Below, piece by piece: positions 22,937 to 36,131 of a DNA stretch of 36,131 bases (its first letter is position 1; each line of letters begins with the position of its first letter). A program made the position numbers and the translations under genes. The stretch lies in NCBI RefSeq assembly GCF_001433875.1, contig NZ_AZCR01000002.1, positions 1,405 to 37,535 on the forward strand, in the 5' to 3' direction. The notes beneath the pieces are model-generated. The model did not search any database. It was not told the DNA's origin and saw only the letters and a list, made by a program, of their open reading frames with translations. This stretch comes from Lactobacillus delbrueckii subsp. delbrueckii DSM 20074 = JCM 1012. Lineage in GTDB: Bacteria > Bacillota > Bacilli > Lactobacillales > Lactobacillaceae.

Positions 22937-24292
22937 CTAGTTGATTCTTCTCTTCAAGACGCCCTTGTCGGCAAAGACCTGCCGCAGGTGCAGCATGGCC
23001 GTGTAGGTTGAGAGAATGTAGATCTTGTCAGTCGGCGCCTTTGCAAAAGCGGCCAACAGCTGGTCAAAGTCGCTTTCAATGATCATCTTGTCCGGGTCAA
23101 AACCGGCAACTTCCAGGCGGAAGGCCATGTCCTTGTGCCGCTCGCCGCCGACGATGACCTGGTCGATCTTGTCACGGTCCAGGCTTTCAAAGTTCCCGTC
23201 CCAGATCCAGCTGGTGTCGATGCCGTCAGCGTGGTGGGCGTTTAAGAGGGCAGCCAGGCTGTAGTGGTTCTTTTCCGTGTCCAGGAGGCTGAGGACTTCG
23301 TTTAAGCCAACCGGGTTCTTGACCAAGATGATGTTGATCTGCTTGCCCTGGTAGTGAATCAGTTCCTGGCGACCGAAGATCCGCTTGTTTTTGGCAAAAG
23401 CCGCCGCGATTTCATTGGCGGAAACGCCGAATTCTCTGGCGCAGGCAAAGGCGGCCAGGGCATTGTAGATATTGTAGGTGCCGCCGATGTTGATGGCGAA
23501 TTCCTTGCCTTCAATGGTAAACTTGATCCGGCTCGGGGTCTGCTCGCTGATTTCTTCCAGCTTGTAGGTCAAATCCGGCCGCTTGTAGCCGCAGTTCGGG
23601 CAGAAGAAGTCACCCAGGTTGGCATAGGAAATTGCGTGATAGTGCAGGATATGCTCGCACTTAGGGCAGAGGACCCCGTCAGTGTTGACGTCAGCCTTGA
23701 AGTCATTTTGCGGTTTGTCCTGGTCAGTTTCAAAGCCAAAAAAGACTTTTGGATTCGGCAGGTCGACTGAAGAGAAGATGCTGGCGTCCCCGTTAGCGAT
23801 GATGGTTGCATCTGGCGCCAACTTGATGCCGGCGACGATCTTTTCATAGGTCGTGTAGATCTCCCCGTAGCGGTCCATCTGGTCTCTGAAAATGTTGGTC
23901 AGAACGAAGGTCTTGGGGTGGACCAACTGGGTTACGGCCTTGACGTCGGCTTCATCGACTTCCAAAACGGCCAGTTTCCGGCTGCTTTTTTTCTGGCCAT
24001 GAGCCAAAAAGGCAGTTACGATCCCCTGGGCCATGTTGGACCCGGATGGGTTGGTCAAAATATCGCCGTATTTTTCTTTCAAGGTCTGGGTGATGAGGGC
24101 CGTGGTCATGGTCTTGCCGTTGGTCCCCGTAACGATAATGGTCTCGTAGTCCTTGCCCAGCTGTTCAAGGACATTTGGGTCAAGCTTCATGGCCAGCTTG
24201 CCGGGAAAGCTGGTCCCGCCCTTTAAGACATTGTGCAGGAACCAGTAAGAGGACTTGCCGGCAAAAGTTGCGATGTTGGATTTAAAACTCAT
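22937..24292 (-). CDS. murT: Mur ligase-like MurT (lipid II isoglutaminyl synthase subunit)
   Basis: With the amidotransferase GatD, MurT amidates the alpha-carboxyl of D-Glu in lipid II to D-isoglutamine. I start at the ATG at 24292 (AGGAAG upstream), giving 451 residues. The ATP loop GTNGKTMTT is at about 56-64. A Cys4 zinc-ribbon insertion (CPKC at 209-212 and CPNC at 231-234) is characteristic of MurT among Mur ligases, and a C-terminal DUF1727-type domain follows. No gatD gene is next to it on either side, although the two are commonly adjacent in Gram-positives. Confidence 0.92.
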   Translation of the reverse strand: MSFKSNIATFAGKSSYWFLHNVLKGGTSFPGKLAMKLDPNVLEQLGKDYETIIVTGTNGKTMTTALITQTLKEKYGDILTNPSGSNMAQGIVTAFLAHGQKKSSRKLAVLEVDEADVKAVTQLVHPKTFVLTNIFRDQMDRYGEIYTTYEKIVAGIKLAPDATIIANGDASIFSSVDLPNPKVFFGFETDQDKPQNDFKADVNTDGVLCPKCEHILHYHAISYANLGDFFCPNCGYKRPDLTYKLEEISEQTPSRIKFTIEGKEFAINIGGTYNIYNALAAFACAREFGVSANEIAAAFAKNKRIFGRQELIHYQGKQINIILVKNPVGLNEVLSLLDTEKNHYSLAALLNAHHADGIDTSWIWDGNFESLDRDKIDQVIVGGERHKDMAFRLEVAGFDPDKMIIESDFDQLLAAFAKAPTDKIYILSTYTAMLHLRQVFADKGVLKRRIN

Positions 24293-24393
24293 GATTAACT
24301 TCCTATTCTGTATTAAAACTATGATAAATCTTACCATAAGACGGAAAGTTTAGCGGCTAAAATGCGGATCTTTTAAACTTTTGCAAAATACAC

Positions 24394-24399
24394 TATACT
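24394..24399 (+). promoter_or_regulatory. -10 box upstream of tdk
   Basis: TATACT, with a T-rich poor -35 (TTTTAA at 24371-24376, 17-base spacer), 34 bases before the tdk ATG. Confidence 0.5.
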
Positions 24400-24432
24400 T
24401 ATTTGAGCGAGATTAATACAAAGGTGGAGAAT

Positions 24433-25035
24433 ATGGCACAGTTTTTTTTCGAATACGGAGCGATGGGCAGCGGCAAGACGATTGAAATCTTGAAGGTTGC
24501 CCACAACTACGAGATTCAAGGACGCAAGGTGGCTTTATTGACTAGCAGCGTTGACACCCGGTCCGGCCGCGGCGTGGTGGCTTCCCGGATCGGGCTCAGC
24601 CGCAGCGCCCAGCCGATTGAGCCGGACCTGGACCTCTTTGACTACATCACGGCTTTGAACCAGCAAGAGCAGGAGTCTGACGGCCACCCCTTAGCGGCGG
24701 TCTTGATCGATGAGGCCCAGTTCTTAAAAAAGGCCCAGGTCATCCAGTGTGCCCGGGTCGTGGATGACTTGCACATTCCGGTGATGGCCTTTGGCCTGAA
24801 GAATGATTTTCAGAACCATCTTTTTGAAGGCAGTGAGTATCTTTTGCTTTATGCTGATAAAATAGAAGAGATAAAGACAATTTGCCACTTTTGCGGGCAC
24901 AAGGCAACCATGGCTCTGCGCTACAAGGACGGTTTGCCCGTCTATGAGGGCGAGCAGGTGCAGATTGGCGGCGACGAGGCTTACTACCCGGTCTGCCGCT
25001 TCCACTATTTCCAACCCGATCAGGCAAGAGACTAG
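24433..25035 (+). CDS. tdk: Thymidine kinase
   Basis: Phosphorylates thymidine to dTMP with ATP (pyrimidine salvage, cytoplasm). I prefer the ATG at 24433, preceded by AAGGTGGAG, to the TTG at 24403; this gives 200 residues. The P-loop GAMGSGKT is at 9-16, LIDEAQF is the Walker B segment, and a structural zinc site CHFC plus a later Cys/His pair (VCRFH) marks the type II family. It begins a run of closely spaced genes tdk-prfA-prmC-ywlC. Confidence 0.97.
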   Translation: MAQFFFEYGAMGSGKTIEILKVAHNYEIQGRKVALLTSSVDTRSGRGVVASRIGLSRSAQPIEPDLDLFDYITALNQQEQESDGHPLAAVLIDEAQFLKKAQVIQCARVVDDLHIPVMAFGLKNDFQNHLFEGSEYLLLYADKIEEIKTICHFCGHKATMALRYKDGLPVYEGEQVQIGGDEAYYPVCRFHYFQPDQARD

Positions 25036-25058
25036 TTTTTATTGGAAGGATTGATTAA

Positions 25059-26144
25059 ATGGATAATGTAATGGCACAGCTGGAAAGCTTGGAAGTGCGC
25101 TATGAAGAAATTCAGGAAATGATGGCCGACCCGGAAGTCATCGCTGATACCAAGCGCTACATGGAAATTACCAAGGAAGAAGCTGACATGCGGGAAGTCG
25201 TGCAGAAGTTCCGCAAGTTCAAGGCCGACAAAGAAGAAATTGCCGGCAACAAGGAAATCATCGCTGACGGTTCAGACCCTGAGCTGGTTGAAATGGCCAA
25301 GATGGAAAACTCTGAGCTGGAAGATGAAATCAGCCAGCTGGAAGATGAAATCAAGATCTTGATGCTGCCAAAGGACCCTAACGATGACAAGGACATCATC
25401 ATGGAAATCCGGGGGGCAGCCGGCGGGGATGAAGCTTCCCTGTTCGCGGGCGACCTGCTGCGGATGTATGAAAAGTACGCGGAAAACCAGGGCTGGAATG
25501 TTTCTATCGTCGACAGCGAACAAACTGAAGTTGGCGGCTACAAGCGGGTGGCAATCATGATTACTGGTAACAAGGTCTACTCCAAGCTGAAATATGAAAA
25601 CGGGGCCCACCGGGTGCAGCGGATCCCAGTAACTGAATCAGCCGGCCGGGTGCACACTTCAACTGCTACCGTTGCCGTCATGCCAGAATATGAACAGGTT
25701 GACATTGACCTTGATCCAAAGGAAATCCGGGTGGACGTCTACCGGTCATCCGGTGCGGGCGGTCAGCACATCAACAAGACTTCCAGTGCCGTCAGAATGA
25801 CCCACTTGCCAACCGGTATCGTGGTTGCCATGCAGGACCAGCGGTCCCAGCAGCAAAACCGGGCCAAGGCTATGGAAATTTTGAAGTCCCGGGTTTACGA
25901 CTACTACGAAAGCCAGAACCGGGACAAGTACGACGCCAAGCGGAAGAACGCGGTCGGCACCGGTGACCGGTCAGAAAGAATCAGAACCTACAACTACCCG
26001 CAAAACCGGGTGACTGACCACCGGATCGGCCTCACTTTGAACAAATTGGACCGGATCATGAACGGGGAACTGGACGAAGTCATCGATGCTTTGACGGTTT
26101 ACTACCAAACCAAGCAATTAGAGGAGCTGGCAGAAAATGCATAA
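25059..26144 (+). CDS. prfA: Peptide chain release factor 1
   Basis: Recognises UAA and UAG stop codons on the ribosome and triggers peptide release. 361 residues, full length. The codon-recognition tripeptide region reads PVT (190-192) and the catalytic GGQ is at 234-236. The glutamine is the methylation target of PrmC, encoded next. It follows tdk by 23 bases and overlaps prmC by 8 bases, which suggests coupled translation. Confidence 0.98.
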   Translation: MDNVMAQLESLEVRYEEIQEMMADPEVIADTKRYMEITKEEADMREVVQKFRKFKADKEEIAGNKEIIADGSDPELVEMAKMENSELEDEISQLEDEIKILMLPKDPNDDKDIIMEIRGAAGGDEASLFAGDLLRMYEKYAENQGWNVSIVDSEQTEVGGYKRVAIMITGNKVYSKLKYENGAHRVQRIPVTESAGRVHTSTATVAVMPEYEQVDIDLDPKEIRVDVYRSSGAGGQHINKTSSAVRMTHLPTGIVVAMQDQRSQQQNRAKAMEILKSRVYDYYESQNRDKYDAKRKNAVGTGDRSERIRTYNYPQNRVTDHRIGLTLNKLDRIMNGELDEVIDALTVYYQTKQLEELAENA

Positions 26145-26979
26145 GAGTTTACGAGAAATGCGGATTGAGGCCAGTGAACTGGCTGAAAGCGCACGGAGCG
26201 AGGAAATCGACTTTCTTTTGGCTGAGCGGCTGGGCCTGACGCCAAGCCAGTTTCAGCTTAAGCAGGACATGGAATTGTCTGACGCTGAAGTCAAGCAGGC
26301 CAGAAAGGACATGAAGCGCCTGGCTAAAGGGGACTCACCCCAGTATATCCTGGGCTATGCCTGGTTTTTAGGCTACCGCTTGCGGGTGGCCAAAGGCGTG
26401 CTGATTCCCCGCTTTGAAACTGAGGAACTGGTTGAATGGGCCCTAGCGCACTTACAAGACGGCGACACTGTCCTTGACCTGGGGACTGGGTCAGGCAATA
26501 TTACGGTGGCCCTGGCCAAGGAAGCTGAAAGCAAGGGGATCAAGGACCTGCATTTTTACGCCAGTGACGTTAAGGACACCCCGCTCAGAATCAGTGAAGA
26601 GAACTTTTTGGACTACGGCCTGGACGTAACCACCCGCAAGGCCAATGTTTTGCTGGGCCTGGGTAAGTTTGACTTGATCATTTCCAACCCGCCTTATATC
26701 AAGCCCAGCGAGAAGAACGTTATGGACAAGGGCGTTCTGGCCAATGAGCCGGAAGAAGCCCTGTTTGGCGGCCAGGATGGCCTGGCCTTTTACCGTAAGT
26801 TCGCTGAAGAAGTTAGAGACCACTTAAACTCGGGCGGCCGCTTCTTCATGGAATTCGGCTTTAGCGAGGAAGATGAGCTGAAGGCCCTGTTTGCCGAAAA
26901 ATTGCCGGACTTTAAGGTGGAATTCCGCCGGGACATGGCCGGCAAGCCGCGGATGCTGTTTGGGGAGTGGAAGAAATAA
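26137..26979 (+). CDS. prmC: Release factor glutamine methyltransferase PrmC
   Basis: Methylates the GGQ glutamine of release factors with SAM. 280 residues: an N-terminal helical substrate-binding domain, then a Rossmann domain with motif I DLGTGSG (114-120) and the catalytic NPPY (184-187). Its start is inside the end of prfA, and its TAA overlaps the ywlC ATG (TAATG). Genetic linkage with its substrate prfA is common in Bacillota. Confidence 0.97.
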   Translation: MHKSLREMRIEASELAESARSEEIDFLLAERLGLTPSQFQLKQDMELSDAEVKQARKDMKRLAKGDSPQYILGYAWFLGYRLRVAKGVLIPRFETEELVEWALAHLQDGDTVLDLGTGSGNITVALAKEAESKGIKDLHFYASDVKDTPLRISEENFLDYGLDVTTRKANVLLGLGKFDLIISNPPYIKPSEKNVMDKGVLANEPEEALFGGQDGLAFYRKFAEEVRDHLNSGGRFFMEFGFSEEDELKALFAEKLPDFKVEFRRDMAGKPRMLFGEWKK

Positions 26980-27974
26980 TGGAAACCAAGATTTTTAAAC
27001 GGGAACAATTGGATGAAGCAGTCAGCCTGCTTAGGGAAGGGGAATTAGTTGCCTTTCCGACTGAAACTGTCTATGGCCTGGGGGCTTTGGCCACCCGGGA
27101 CGATTCAGTCAAAAAGGTCTACGCGGCCAAAGGTCGGCCTAGCGACAACCCCTTGATCGTGACCGTGGCTGACGAAGCCATGATGCGCCCTTACGCTAAG
27201 GAAGTGCCGGAGCGGGCGGAGAAGTTGATCAAGCACTTTTGGCCAGGTCCCTTGACCATCCTGCTTTTAGCTAAAGAAGGGGCCCTGCCGGAATCTGCAA
27301 CCGGGGGCCTGCCAACGGTTGCCTTCCGCTGCCCGGATGACCAGCTGACTCATGACTTGATCGCCAAGCTTGGCTACCCGATCGTCGGGCCTTCCGCCAA
27401 CACCTCTACTAAGCCGAGCCCAACCACGGCCCAGCACGTCTACCACGACTTAAAGGGCAAGATCGCTGGAATCGTTGATGGCGGCGAGACTGAAGTGGGC
27501 CTGGAATCAACCATCGTTGACCTTTCGGTTAACCCAGCAGTTGTTTTGCGGCCGGGCAAGATTACGCCAGAAGAGATCAGCCAGGTCTTGGGCGAAGAAG
27601 TTTTGATCAACCGGGGCCAGGTAAGTGACAAGGACGTGCCGAAGGCGCCAGGGATGAAATACCGCCACTACGCGCCAAGTGCCCAGGTTTACGTGGTCGA
27701 CCAGGCGGAAACTTTTGCTAAGCTAGACCTGGATGTTTCCTGCGGAGTCATGGCAACTAGTGACCTTTTGGAAAACTTACCTGTACCTGAGGAAAATAAG
27801 TTCAATTTAGGCAAAAATCTGACGGAGGCTGACCACAACCTGTTTGCCGGCCTGCGCTATTTTGACGACCGGCCAGAAATTAAAAGTATTTATGTAGAGG
27901 GCTTTGACCAGGGTGAGGAAAGTCTGGCCTACATGAACCGTTTAAACAAGGCTGCCGGCGGTCATCATGTCTAA
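26979..27974 (+). CDS. ywlC: L-threonylcarbamoyladenylate synthase, Sua5/YwlC type
   Basis: Makes threonylcarbamoyl-AMP from threonine, bicarbonate and ATP for the t6A37 modification of ANN-decoding tRNAs. I start at the ATG at 26979 (TAATG overlap), not at an upstream GTG, giving 331 residues. The YrdC domain (about 5-200) shows FPTETVYGLG and KGRPSDNPL; a linker with PGMKYRHYAP leads to the C-terminal Sua5 domain, so this is the long form rather than a single-domain TsaC. Last gene of the tdk run. Confidence 0.96.
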   Translation: METKIFKREQLDEAVSLLREGELVAFPTETVYGLGALATRDDSVKKVYAAKGRPSDNPLIVTVADEAMMRPYAKEVPERAEKLIKHFWPGPLTILLLAKEGALPESATGGLPTVAFRCPDDQLTHDLIAKLGYPIVGPSANTSTKPSPTTAQHVYHDLKGKIAGIVDGGETEVGLESTIVDLSVNPAVVLRPGKITPEEISQVLGEEVLINRGQVSDKDVPKAPGMKYRHYAPSAQVYVVDQAETFAKLDLDVSCGVMATSDLLENLPVPEENKFNLGKNLTEADHNLFAGLRYFDDRPEIKSIYVEGFDQGEESLAYMNRLNKAAGGHHV

Positions 27975-28031
27975 TCTGGACGATTTAATGTTTTAAAAAA
28001 GAAATTGCTTTAAACCATTTCCTTTTTTATT

Positions 28032-28037
28032 TATAAT
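28032..28037 (+). promoter_or_regulatory. -10 box upstream of upp
   Basis: Perfect TATAAT 35 bases before the upp ATG. No convincing -35. No pyrimidine-responsive RNA element is recognisable in 27975-28072. Confidence 0.4.
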
Positions 28038-28072
28038 AGAGACGATATGGTATTTTTGAATGGAGGAACTAT

Positions 28073-28702
28073 ATGGGAAAGTTCACTGTGTTAAACCATC
28101 CATTGATTCAGCACAAGCTGACGATCATTCGCCGCAAGGAAACTGGATCAAATGAATTTCGGAGAATCGTTGGCGAAATCGCCGGTTTGATGACCTACGA
28201 AATCACCCGCGACCTGCCTTTGCAAGACGTTGAAATCGAAACGCCAATGGGCAAGACGGTGCAAAAGGAACTGGCCGGCAAGAAATTGACTATCGTGCCG
28301 ATCCTGCGTGCTGGCATGGGCATGGTCAACGGGGTTTTGGAAATGATTCCGTCAGCCAAGGTCGGCGTCGTTGGCATGTACCGCGACGAAGAAACCTTGA
28401 AGCCGGTAGAATACTTCTTCAAGGTTCCTAAGGATGTTACTGAACGTGAATGCCTGGTCGTTGACCCGATGCTGGCTACTGGCGGTTCCGCCAACCTGGC
28501 CATCGAAGCTTTGAAGAAGCGGGGCGTGACCGACATTAAGCTGGCCGTCCTGGTTGCTGCGCCGGAAGGCGTCAAGGCGGTGCAAGATGAACACCCGGAC
28601 GTTGACATTTACGCGGCTGCCCTTGACGACAAGCTGCTGCCAAACGGCTACATCTTCCCAGGTTTAGGGGATGCAGGTGACCGGATCTTTGGGACTAAAT
28701 AA
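28073..28702 (+). CDS. upp: Uracil phosphoribosyltransferase
   Basis: Converts uracil and PRPP to UMP (salvage). 209 residues, full length. The PRPP-binding motif is [12 protein letters not shown] in the second half, and the C-terminus [11 protein letters not shown] is the usual family end. TGGAGGA precedes the ATG. It lies between ywlC and the atp operon; the glyA gene often found here in related bacteria is absent. Confidence 0.98.
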   Translation: MGKFTVLNHPLIQHKLTIIRRKETGSNEFRRIVGEIAGLMTYEITRDLPLQDVEIETPMGKTVQKELAGKKLTIVPILRAGMGMVNGVLEMIPSAKVGVVGMYRDEETLKPVEYFFKVPKDVTERECLVVDPMLATGGSANLAIEALKKRGVTDIKLAVLVAAPEGVKAVQDEHPDVDIYAAALDDKLLPNGYIFPGLGDAGDRIFGTK

Positions 28703-28757
28703 TTAAAAAAGTCGCTATAAAAGCGATTACAAAAATTCCAATTAATTTTTATTGGTG

Positions 28758-28763
28758 TACAAT
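28758..28763 (+). promoter_or_regulatory. Candidate -10 box of the atp operon
   Basis: TACAAT 48 bases before the atpB start; the -35 (TTCCAA, 16 bases upstream) is weak. Confidence 0.4.
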
Positions 28764-28811
28764 AAATGATGTGTTCGAAGAATTCAGCACAAGAAGGGAG
28801 GTCACGAAGAA

Positions 28812-29531
28812 TTGGAGAAATCACTTGTCTTCAATATTAACGGTACCGGACTGAACGTCGACTTGGTCGGCATTATCGGTTCGACCTTGATGGCAATTGT
28901 GGTTTTTGCCATTTGTTACGCTCTTTCACGTAAAGTTGAAATGAAACCGAACAAGAAACAAAATGTCCTGGAATACCTGATCGATTTTACCGACGGGATT
29001 GTCAAGGATAACGTCGAAGACCCGGCTGCGCAAAAACATCTGTCTCTTTACGCCTTTGTTTTGTTCCTTTTCATTTTCTGCATGAATCAACTAGGGTTGT
29101 TCTTGGAAGTGAAAGTCGGTGACTATATGGTCATCAAATCACCAACTGCTGATCCAGTGACGACGATGTCGTTCGCGATGATGACCTTGCTTCTGGCATT
29201 TACCTTAGGGATTCAGAAATTTGGCACGAAAGGCTACCTGCAGAACTATGCACGTCCTGTCGGTTTTCTTTTGCCGATTAACATCATTGAAGAATTTACC
29301 AACTTCTTGACGTTATCGCTGCGTCTCTACGGTAATATCTTTGCGGGTGAAGTCCTGCTGACCCTGATCGGGAACCAGCTGGGGCCAAGCATGGGGATTG
29401 TAACCAGAATCCTGGCTGCGCCGCTCGCAATGATCTGGCAAGGTTTCTCTGTCTTCATTGGCTCTATCCAGGCGTATGTTTTTGTAACCCTTTCTATGGT
29501 TTATATTGGCAATAAGGTTACACAAGAATAA
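28812..29531 (+). CDS. atpB: F1Fo-ATP synthase subunit a
   Basis: Membrane stator subunit of Fo that forms the proton half-channels. 239 residues with about six membrane segments. The essential arginine is in LSLRLYGNIFAGE. The start is TTG at 28812 with GGGAGGT nine bases upstream; no ATG fits better. First gene of an eight-gene operon; no atpI precedes it. In fermentative lactobacilli the enzyme mainly hydrolyses ATP to expel protons. Confidence 0.96.
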   Translation: MEKSLVFNINGTGLNVDLVGIIGSTLMAIVVFAICYALSRKVEMKPNKKQNVLEYLIDFTDGIVKDNVEDPAAQKHLSLYAFVLFLFIFCMNQLGLFLEVKVGDYMVIKSPTADPVTTMSFAMMTLLLAFTLGIQKFGTKGYLQNYARPVGFLLPINIIEEFTNFLTLSLRLYGNIFAGEVLLTLIGNQLGPSMGIVTRILAAPLAMIWQGFSVFIGSIQAYVFVTLSMVYIGNKVTQE

Positions 29532-29774
<243 letters not shown>

Positions 29775-29827
29775 TTAACCAGTCGTTAAATTACATTAGT
29801 TACTAAATTGAGAGAGAAGGATTGTTG

Positions 29828-30333
29828 ATGGAATTTCAACCAGTATTCGCCGGCGCTGAAATCTCAATCATTAATACCCTTTGGTATTTAATAGTATTCA
29901 GTATCCTTTTGCTGGCCGTCAAGCATTATGCCTGGGGCCCGGTAAAGGACATGATGGAGAAGCGCCGTCAGAAAGTCATTGATGACTTGGATCAAGCTGC
30001 TAGCGACCGCAAGAAGGCTGAAATTTTGGCCAATGAACGGGAAGCAGCCTTGAAGAATTCAAGACAAGAAGCAACCCAGATCCTCTCTGTTGCCAAGAGT
30101 AATGCGCAAAAGACCGGCAAGCAAATCGTCAGCGAAGCCAAGGCTGAAGCTTCCGCTATCCGGGAAAGGGCCAAGGCTGATGCAGCGCAAGCTAAAAGTG
30201 ACGCCTTGAACGAAGCCCGCAACGAAGTCGCTGATCTTTCTGTGACGATTGCGGAAAAGGTAATTGCTAAGAACTTATCTGCTGCTGATCAAAAAGATTT
30301 AGTTGATCAGTTCATTAAGGGGTTGAACGATTA

Positions 30334-30334
<1 letters not shown>
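29828..30334 (+). CDS. atpF: F1Fo-ATP synthase subunit b
   Basis: Peripheral stalk subunit: one N-terminal membrane helix (about residues 12-32), then a long charged, Ala/Lys/Glu-rich helix predicted to form the parallel coiled coil. I use the ATG at 29828 (AGAAGGA upstream), giving 168 residues, rather than the nearby TTG codons. Its stop overlaps the atpH start by one base (TAATG). Confidence 0.95.
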
Positions 30335-32410
<2,076 letters not shown>

Positions 32411-32420
32411 GAGGTAGACT

Positions 32421-34842
<2,422 letters not shown>

Positions 34843-34853
34843 GTTGATGCATC

Positions 34854-35294
34854 ATGGCAGAAGCAGAGAAACTGTTTAAGATCAATATCGTTACGCCAAA
34901 CGGGTTAATCTATTCTCACCGTGGCAGCTCCGTCTCAATGCGGGCTATTGACGGCGACCGGCAGATTTTGTACAACCACCTGCCGATTTTAACTCCGCTG
35001 ACAATTGGTGAAGTCCGGGTTCAACGCGGCGCCGATGTCGACCACAAGGTTGATCACATCACCGTCAGCGGGGGGATCATCGAATTCGCCAACAATGTGG
35101 CAACGATTATTGCTGACAGCGCAGAACGCGCGCGCAACATTGACCTCAGTCGGGCTGAAGCTGCCAAGCAGCGGGCCGAGGCGCTCATCAAGGAAGCCAA
35201 GGAAAAGCACGACGAGCAGTTATTGGAGCGGGCTCAAATTGCTTTGCGGCGGGCTGTAAACCGGATTCACGTTTACGACGAGCTGCACAAATAA
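34854..35294 (+). CDS. atpC: F1Fo-ATP synthase subunit epsilon
   Basis: Rotor-base subunit and intrinsic inhibitor of ATP hydrolysis. 146 residues: an N-terminal beta sandwich (to about 88) and a C-terminal two-helix hairpin rich in Ala/Arg/Glu. Last gene of the operon, 11 bases after atpD, followed by a strong terminator. Confidence 0.96.
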   Translation: MAEAEKLFKINIVTPNGLIYSHRGSSVSMRAIDGDRQILYNHLPILTPLTIGEVRVQRGADVDHKVDHITVSGGIIEFANNVATIIADSAERARNIDLSRAEAAKQRAEALIKEAKEKHDEQLLERAQIALRRAVNRIHVYDELHK

Positions 35295-35296
35295 GG

Positions 35297-35327
35297 GAAA
35301 AGAGCGGAATAAATCCGCTCTTTTTTT
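35297..35327 (+). terminator. Intrinsic terminator of the atp operon
   Basis: AAAGAGCGGA and TCCGCTCTTT with an ATAAAA-type loop, then seven Ts that run directly into the next ATG. Confidence 0.92.
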
Positions 35328-35573
35328 ATGGTAGATTTTATTATGAGACAACTTGGAATTCACGCAATCATCAGCTTGGTGATCTACTTTGTTTGCATTG
35401 CCTTAGCCTTTCAGGCGATCAAAGCCGTCAGAATTGAGAAAATCATTCGGACCAGTCGGGTATTTGAAGCCCAGGTCTTCTTGATTTTTACGGCGATTGC
35501 CCTGGGCTATACGGTCGGCCAATTTTTGATCGCCTTGATAGATACTTCATTACAATTGTCTAACCTGTTTTAA
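35328..35573 (+). CDS. DUF1146-family small membrane protein
   Basis: An 81-residue protein with two predicted membrane helices (about 10-29 and 47-72) and a basic loop between them, matching the DUF1146 (YwzB-like) family that often sits between atpC and mbl/mreB in Bacillota. Function unknown. The first ATG (35328) abuts the atp terminator; the next in-frame ATG is 35343. Neither has a Shine-Dalgarno site, and no promoter is visible, so expression probably depends on terminator read-through. Confidence 0.8.
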   Translation: MVDFIMRQLGIHAIISLVIYFVCIALAFQAIKAVRIEKIIRTSRVFEAQVFLIFTAIALGYTVGQFLIALIDTSLQLSNLF

Positions 35574-35619
35574 AGAATAGGTTAAAGCTAAGCGGAAGCC
35601 GCTATACAGAGCGCTTTTA

Positions 35620-35628
35620 TGGTACAAT
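35620..35628 (+). promoter_or_regulatory. Extended -10 promoter of mbl
   Basis: TGGTACAAT (extended -10), 30 bases before the GTG start. No good -35. Confidence 0.5.
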
Positions 35629-35658
35629 TAAAATTAATATGTTATGGAGGAAATAGAC

Positions 35659-36131
35659 GTGTCAAAAGATATTGGTATTGATTTGGGGACCGCGAACGTT
35701 TTGATCAACGTTTCCGGCAAGGGCATTGTGATCGACGAGCCATCTGTTGTTGCCGTGGATACGAACACCAACAAGGTGGTCGCTGTCGGCACTGAAGCTT
35801 ATGAAATGGTTGGCCGTACTCCTGGCAACATCCGCGTTATCCGGCCTTTGAAGGACGGGGTAATTGCTGATTTTGACATTACTGAAGCCATGCTGAGCTA
35901 CTTTATTGAGAAGCTGAACGTCAAGGGCTTCATGAGCAAGCCGAACATTCTGGTCTGCACCCCGACTGGCGTAACTTCAATTGAGCAAAAGGCCATCATC
36001 CAAGCCGCGGAAAAGTCGGGCGGCGGCAAGGTCTACCTGGACTATGAGCCAAAGGTAGCTGCCGTTGGTGCCGGCCTGGACATTTTCAAGCCGCAAGGTA
36101 ACATGGTCATCGACATCGGCGGGGGGGCGGC
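35659..36131 (+). CDS. mbl: MreB/Mbl-family actin-like cell-shape protein, 5' part
   Basis: The gene runs off the right edge; 157 codons are present. It starts at GTG 35659 with GGAGG eight bases upstream. Actin-fold motifs are present: phosphate 1 DLGTAN, connect VICTPT-type segment (LVCTPTG) and phosphate 2 DIGGG at the edge. The stretch GAGLDIFKPQGNMVIDIGGG is closer to Mbl than to MreB of Bacillus. It directs lateral wall synthesis at the membrane. Confidence 0.9.
   Translation, partial: MSKDIGIDLGTANVLINVSGKGIVIDEPSVVAVDTNTNKVVAVGTEAYEMVGRTPGNIRVIRPLKDGVIADFDITEAMLSYFIEKLNVKGFMSKPNILVCTPTGVTSIEQKAIIQAAEKSGGGKVYLDYEPKVAAVGAGLDIFKPQGNMVIDIGGGA

Noticed and set aside
27991-28030. Terminator after ywlC
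   Set aside because: A-rich and T-rich arms flank a possible GAAAT/ATTTC pairing, but the stem has mismatches; not supported well enough.
28700-28735. Terminator between upp and the atp operon
   Set aside because: Only a 5-base TCGCT/AGCGA stem without a T-run; too weak to call.

Overview
The window looks like chromosome of a Lactobacillus delbrueckii-type lactic acid bacterium. This rests on gene content (complete F1Fo-ATPase operon, acetate kinase, LTA synthase, tmRNA tag of the lactobacillus type), strong preference for G/C at third codon positions in most genes, an oligopeptide-binding-protein pseudogene, and Gram-positive signals (strong Shine-Dalgarno sites, several TTG starts). Species assignment is inference; no alignment was run.

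Layout. 1-5.8 kb: an APC-family permease (minus), msrA plus a patatin-like hydrolase (plus), an orphan metal-binding lipoprotein (minus), a VanZ-like membrane protein and a YebC regulator. 5.9-9.5 kb: a complete seven-gene comG operon (comGA-comGG) for the competence pseudopilus. 9.6-12.3 kb: a YtxK-like methyltransferase, ackA and the tmRNA gene. 12.3-12.9 kb: an intergenic stretch with two overlapping small broken genes. 12.9-17.4 kb: a two-component system (OmpR-type regulator and HAMP histidine kinase) convergent with an LTA synthase. 17.6-21.2 kb: a second VanZ-like protein, pgi and a degraded oppA. 21.3-22.9 kb: two minus-strand tRNA genes (Gln-CUG, Glu-CUC), a serine hydrolase and a small membrane protein. 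22.9-28 kb: murT (minus), then tdk-prfA-prmC-ywlC (plus) and upp. 28.8-35.3 kb: atpBEFHAGDC. 35.3 kb to the end: a DUF1146 protein and the 5' part of mbl.

How the genes fit together. Most of the window is housekeeping: energy (ATP synthase, ackA, pgi), translation (prfA, prmC, ywlC, tmRNA, tRNAs), nucleotide salvage (tdk, upp) and cell envelope (ltaS, murT, mbl). The more unusual parts are signs of decay or recoding. ComGA appears to lack the Walker B glutamate because of a small in-frame deletion. comGF and comGG overlap by 173 bases. A pair of tiny coupled genes is broken by one frameshift and one stop. Both tRNA genes have C34 anticodons, in a genome where glutamine codon choice differs sharply between pgi (12 CAA, 1 CAG) and comGB (3 CAA, 26 CAG). 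A hairpin could hide the methyltransferase ribosome binding site in comG read-through RNA only. I found no intact novel defence or mobile system, no CRISPR array and no insertion sequence.
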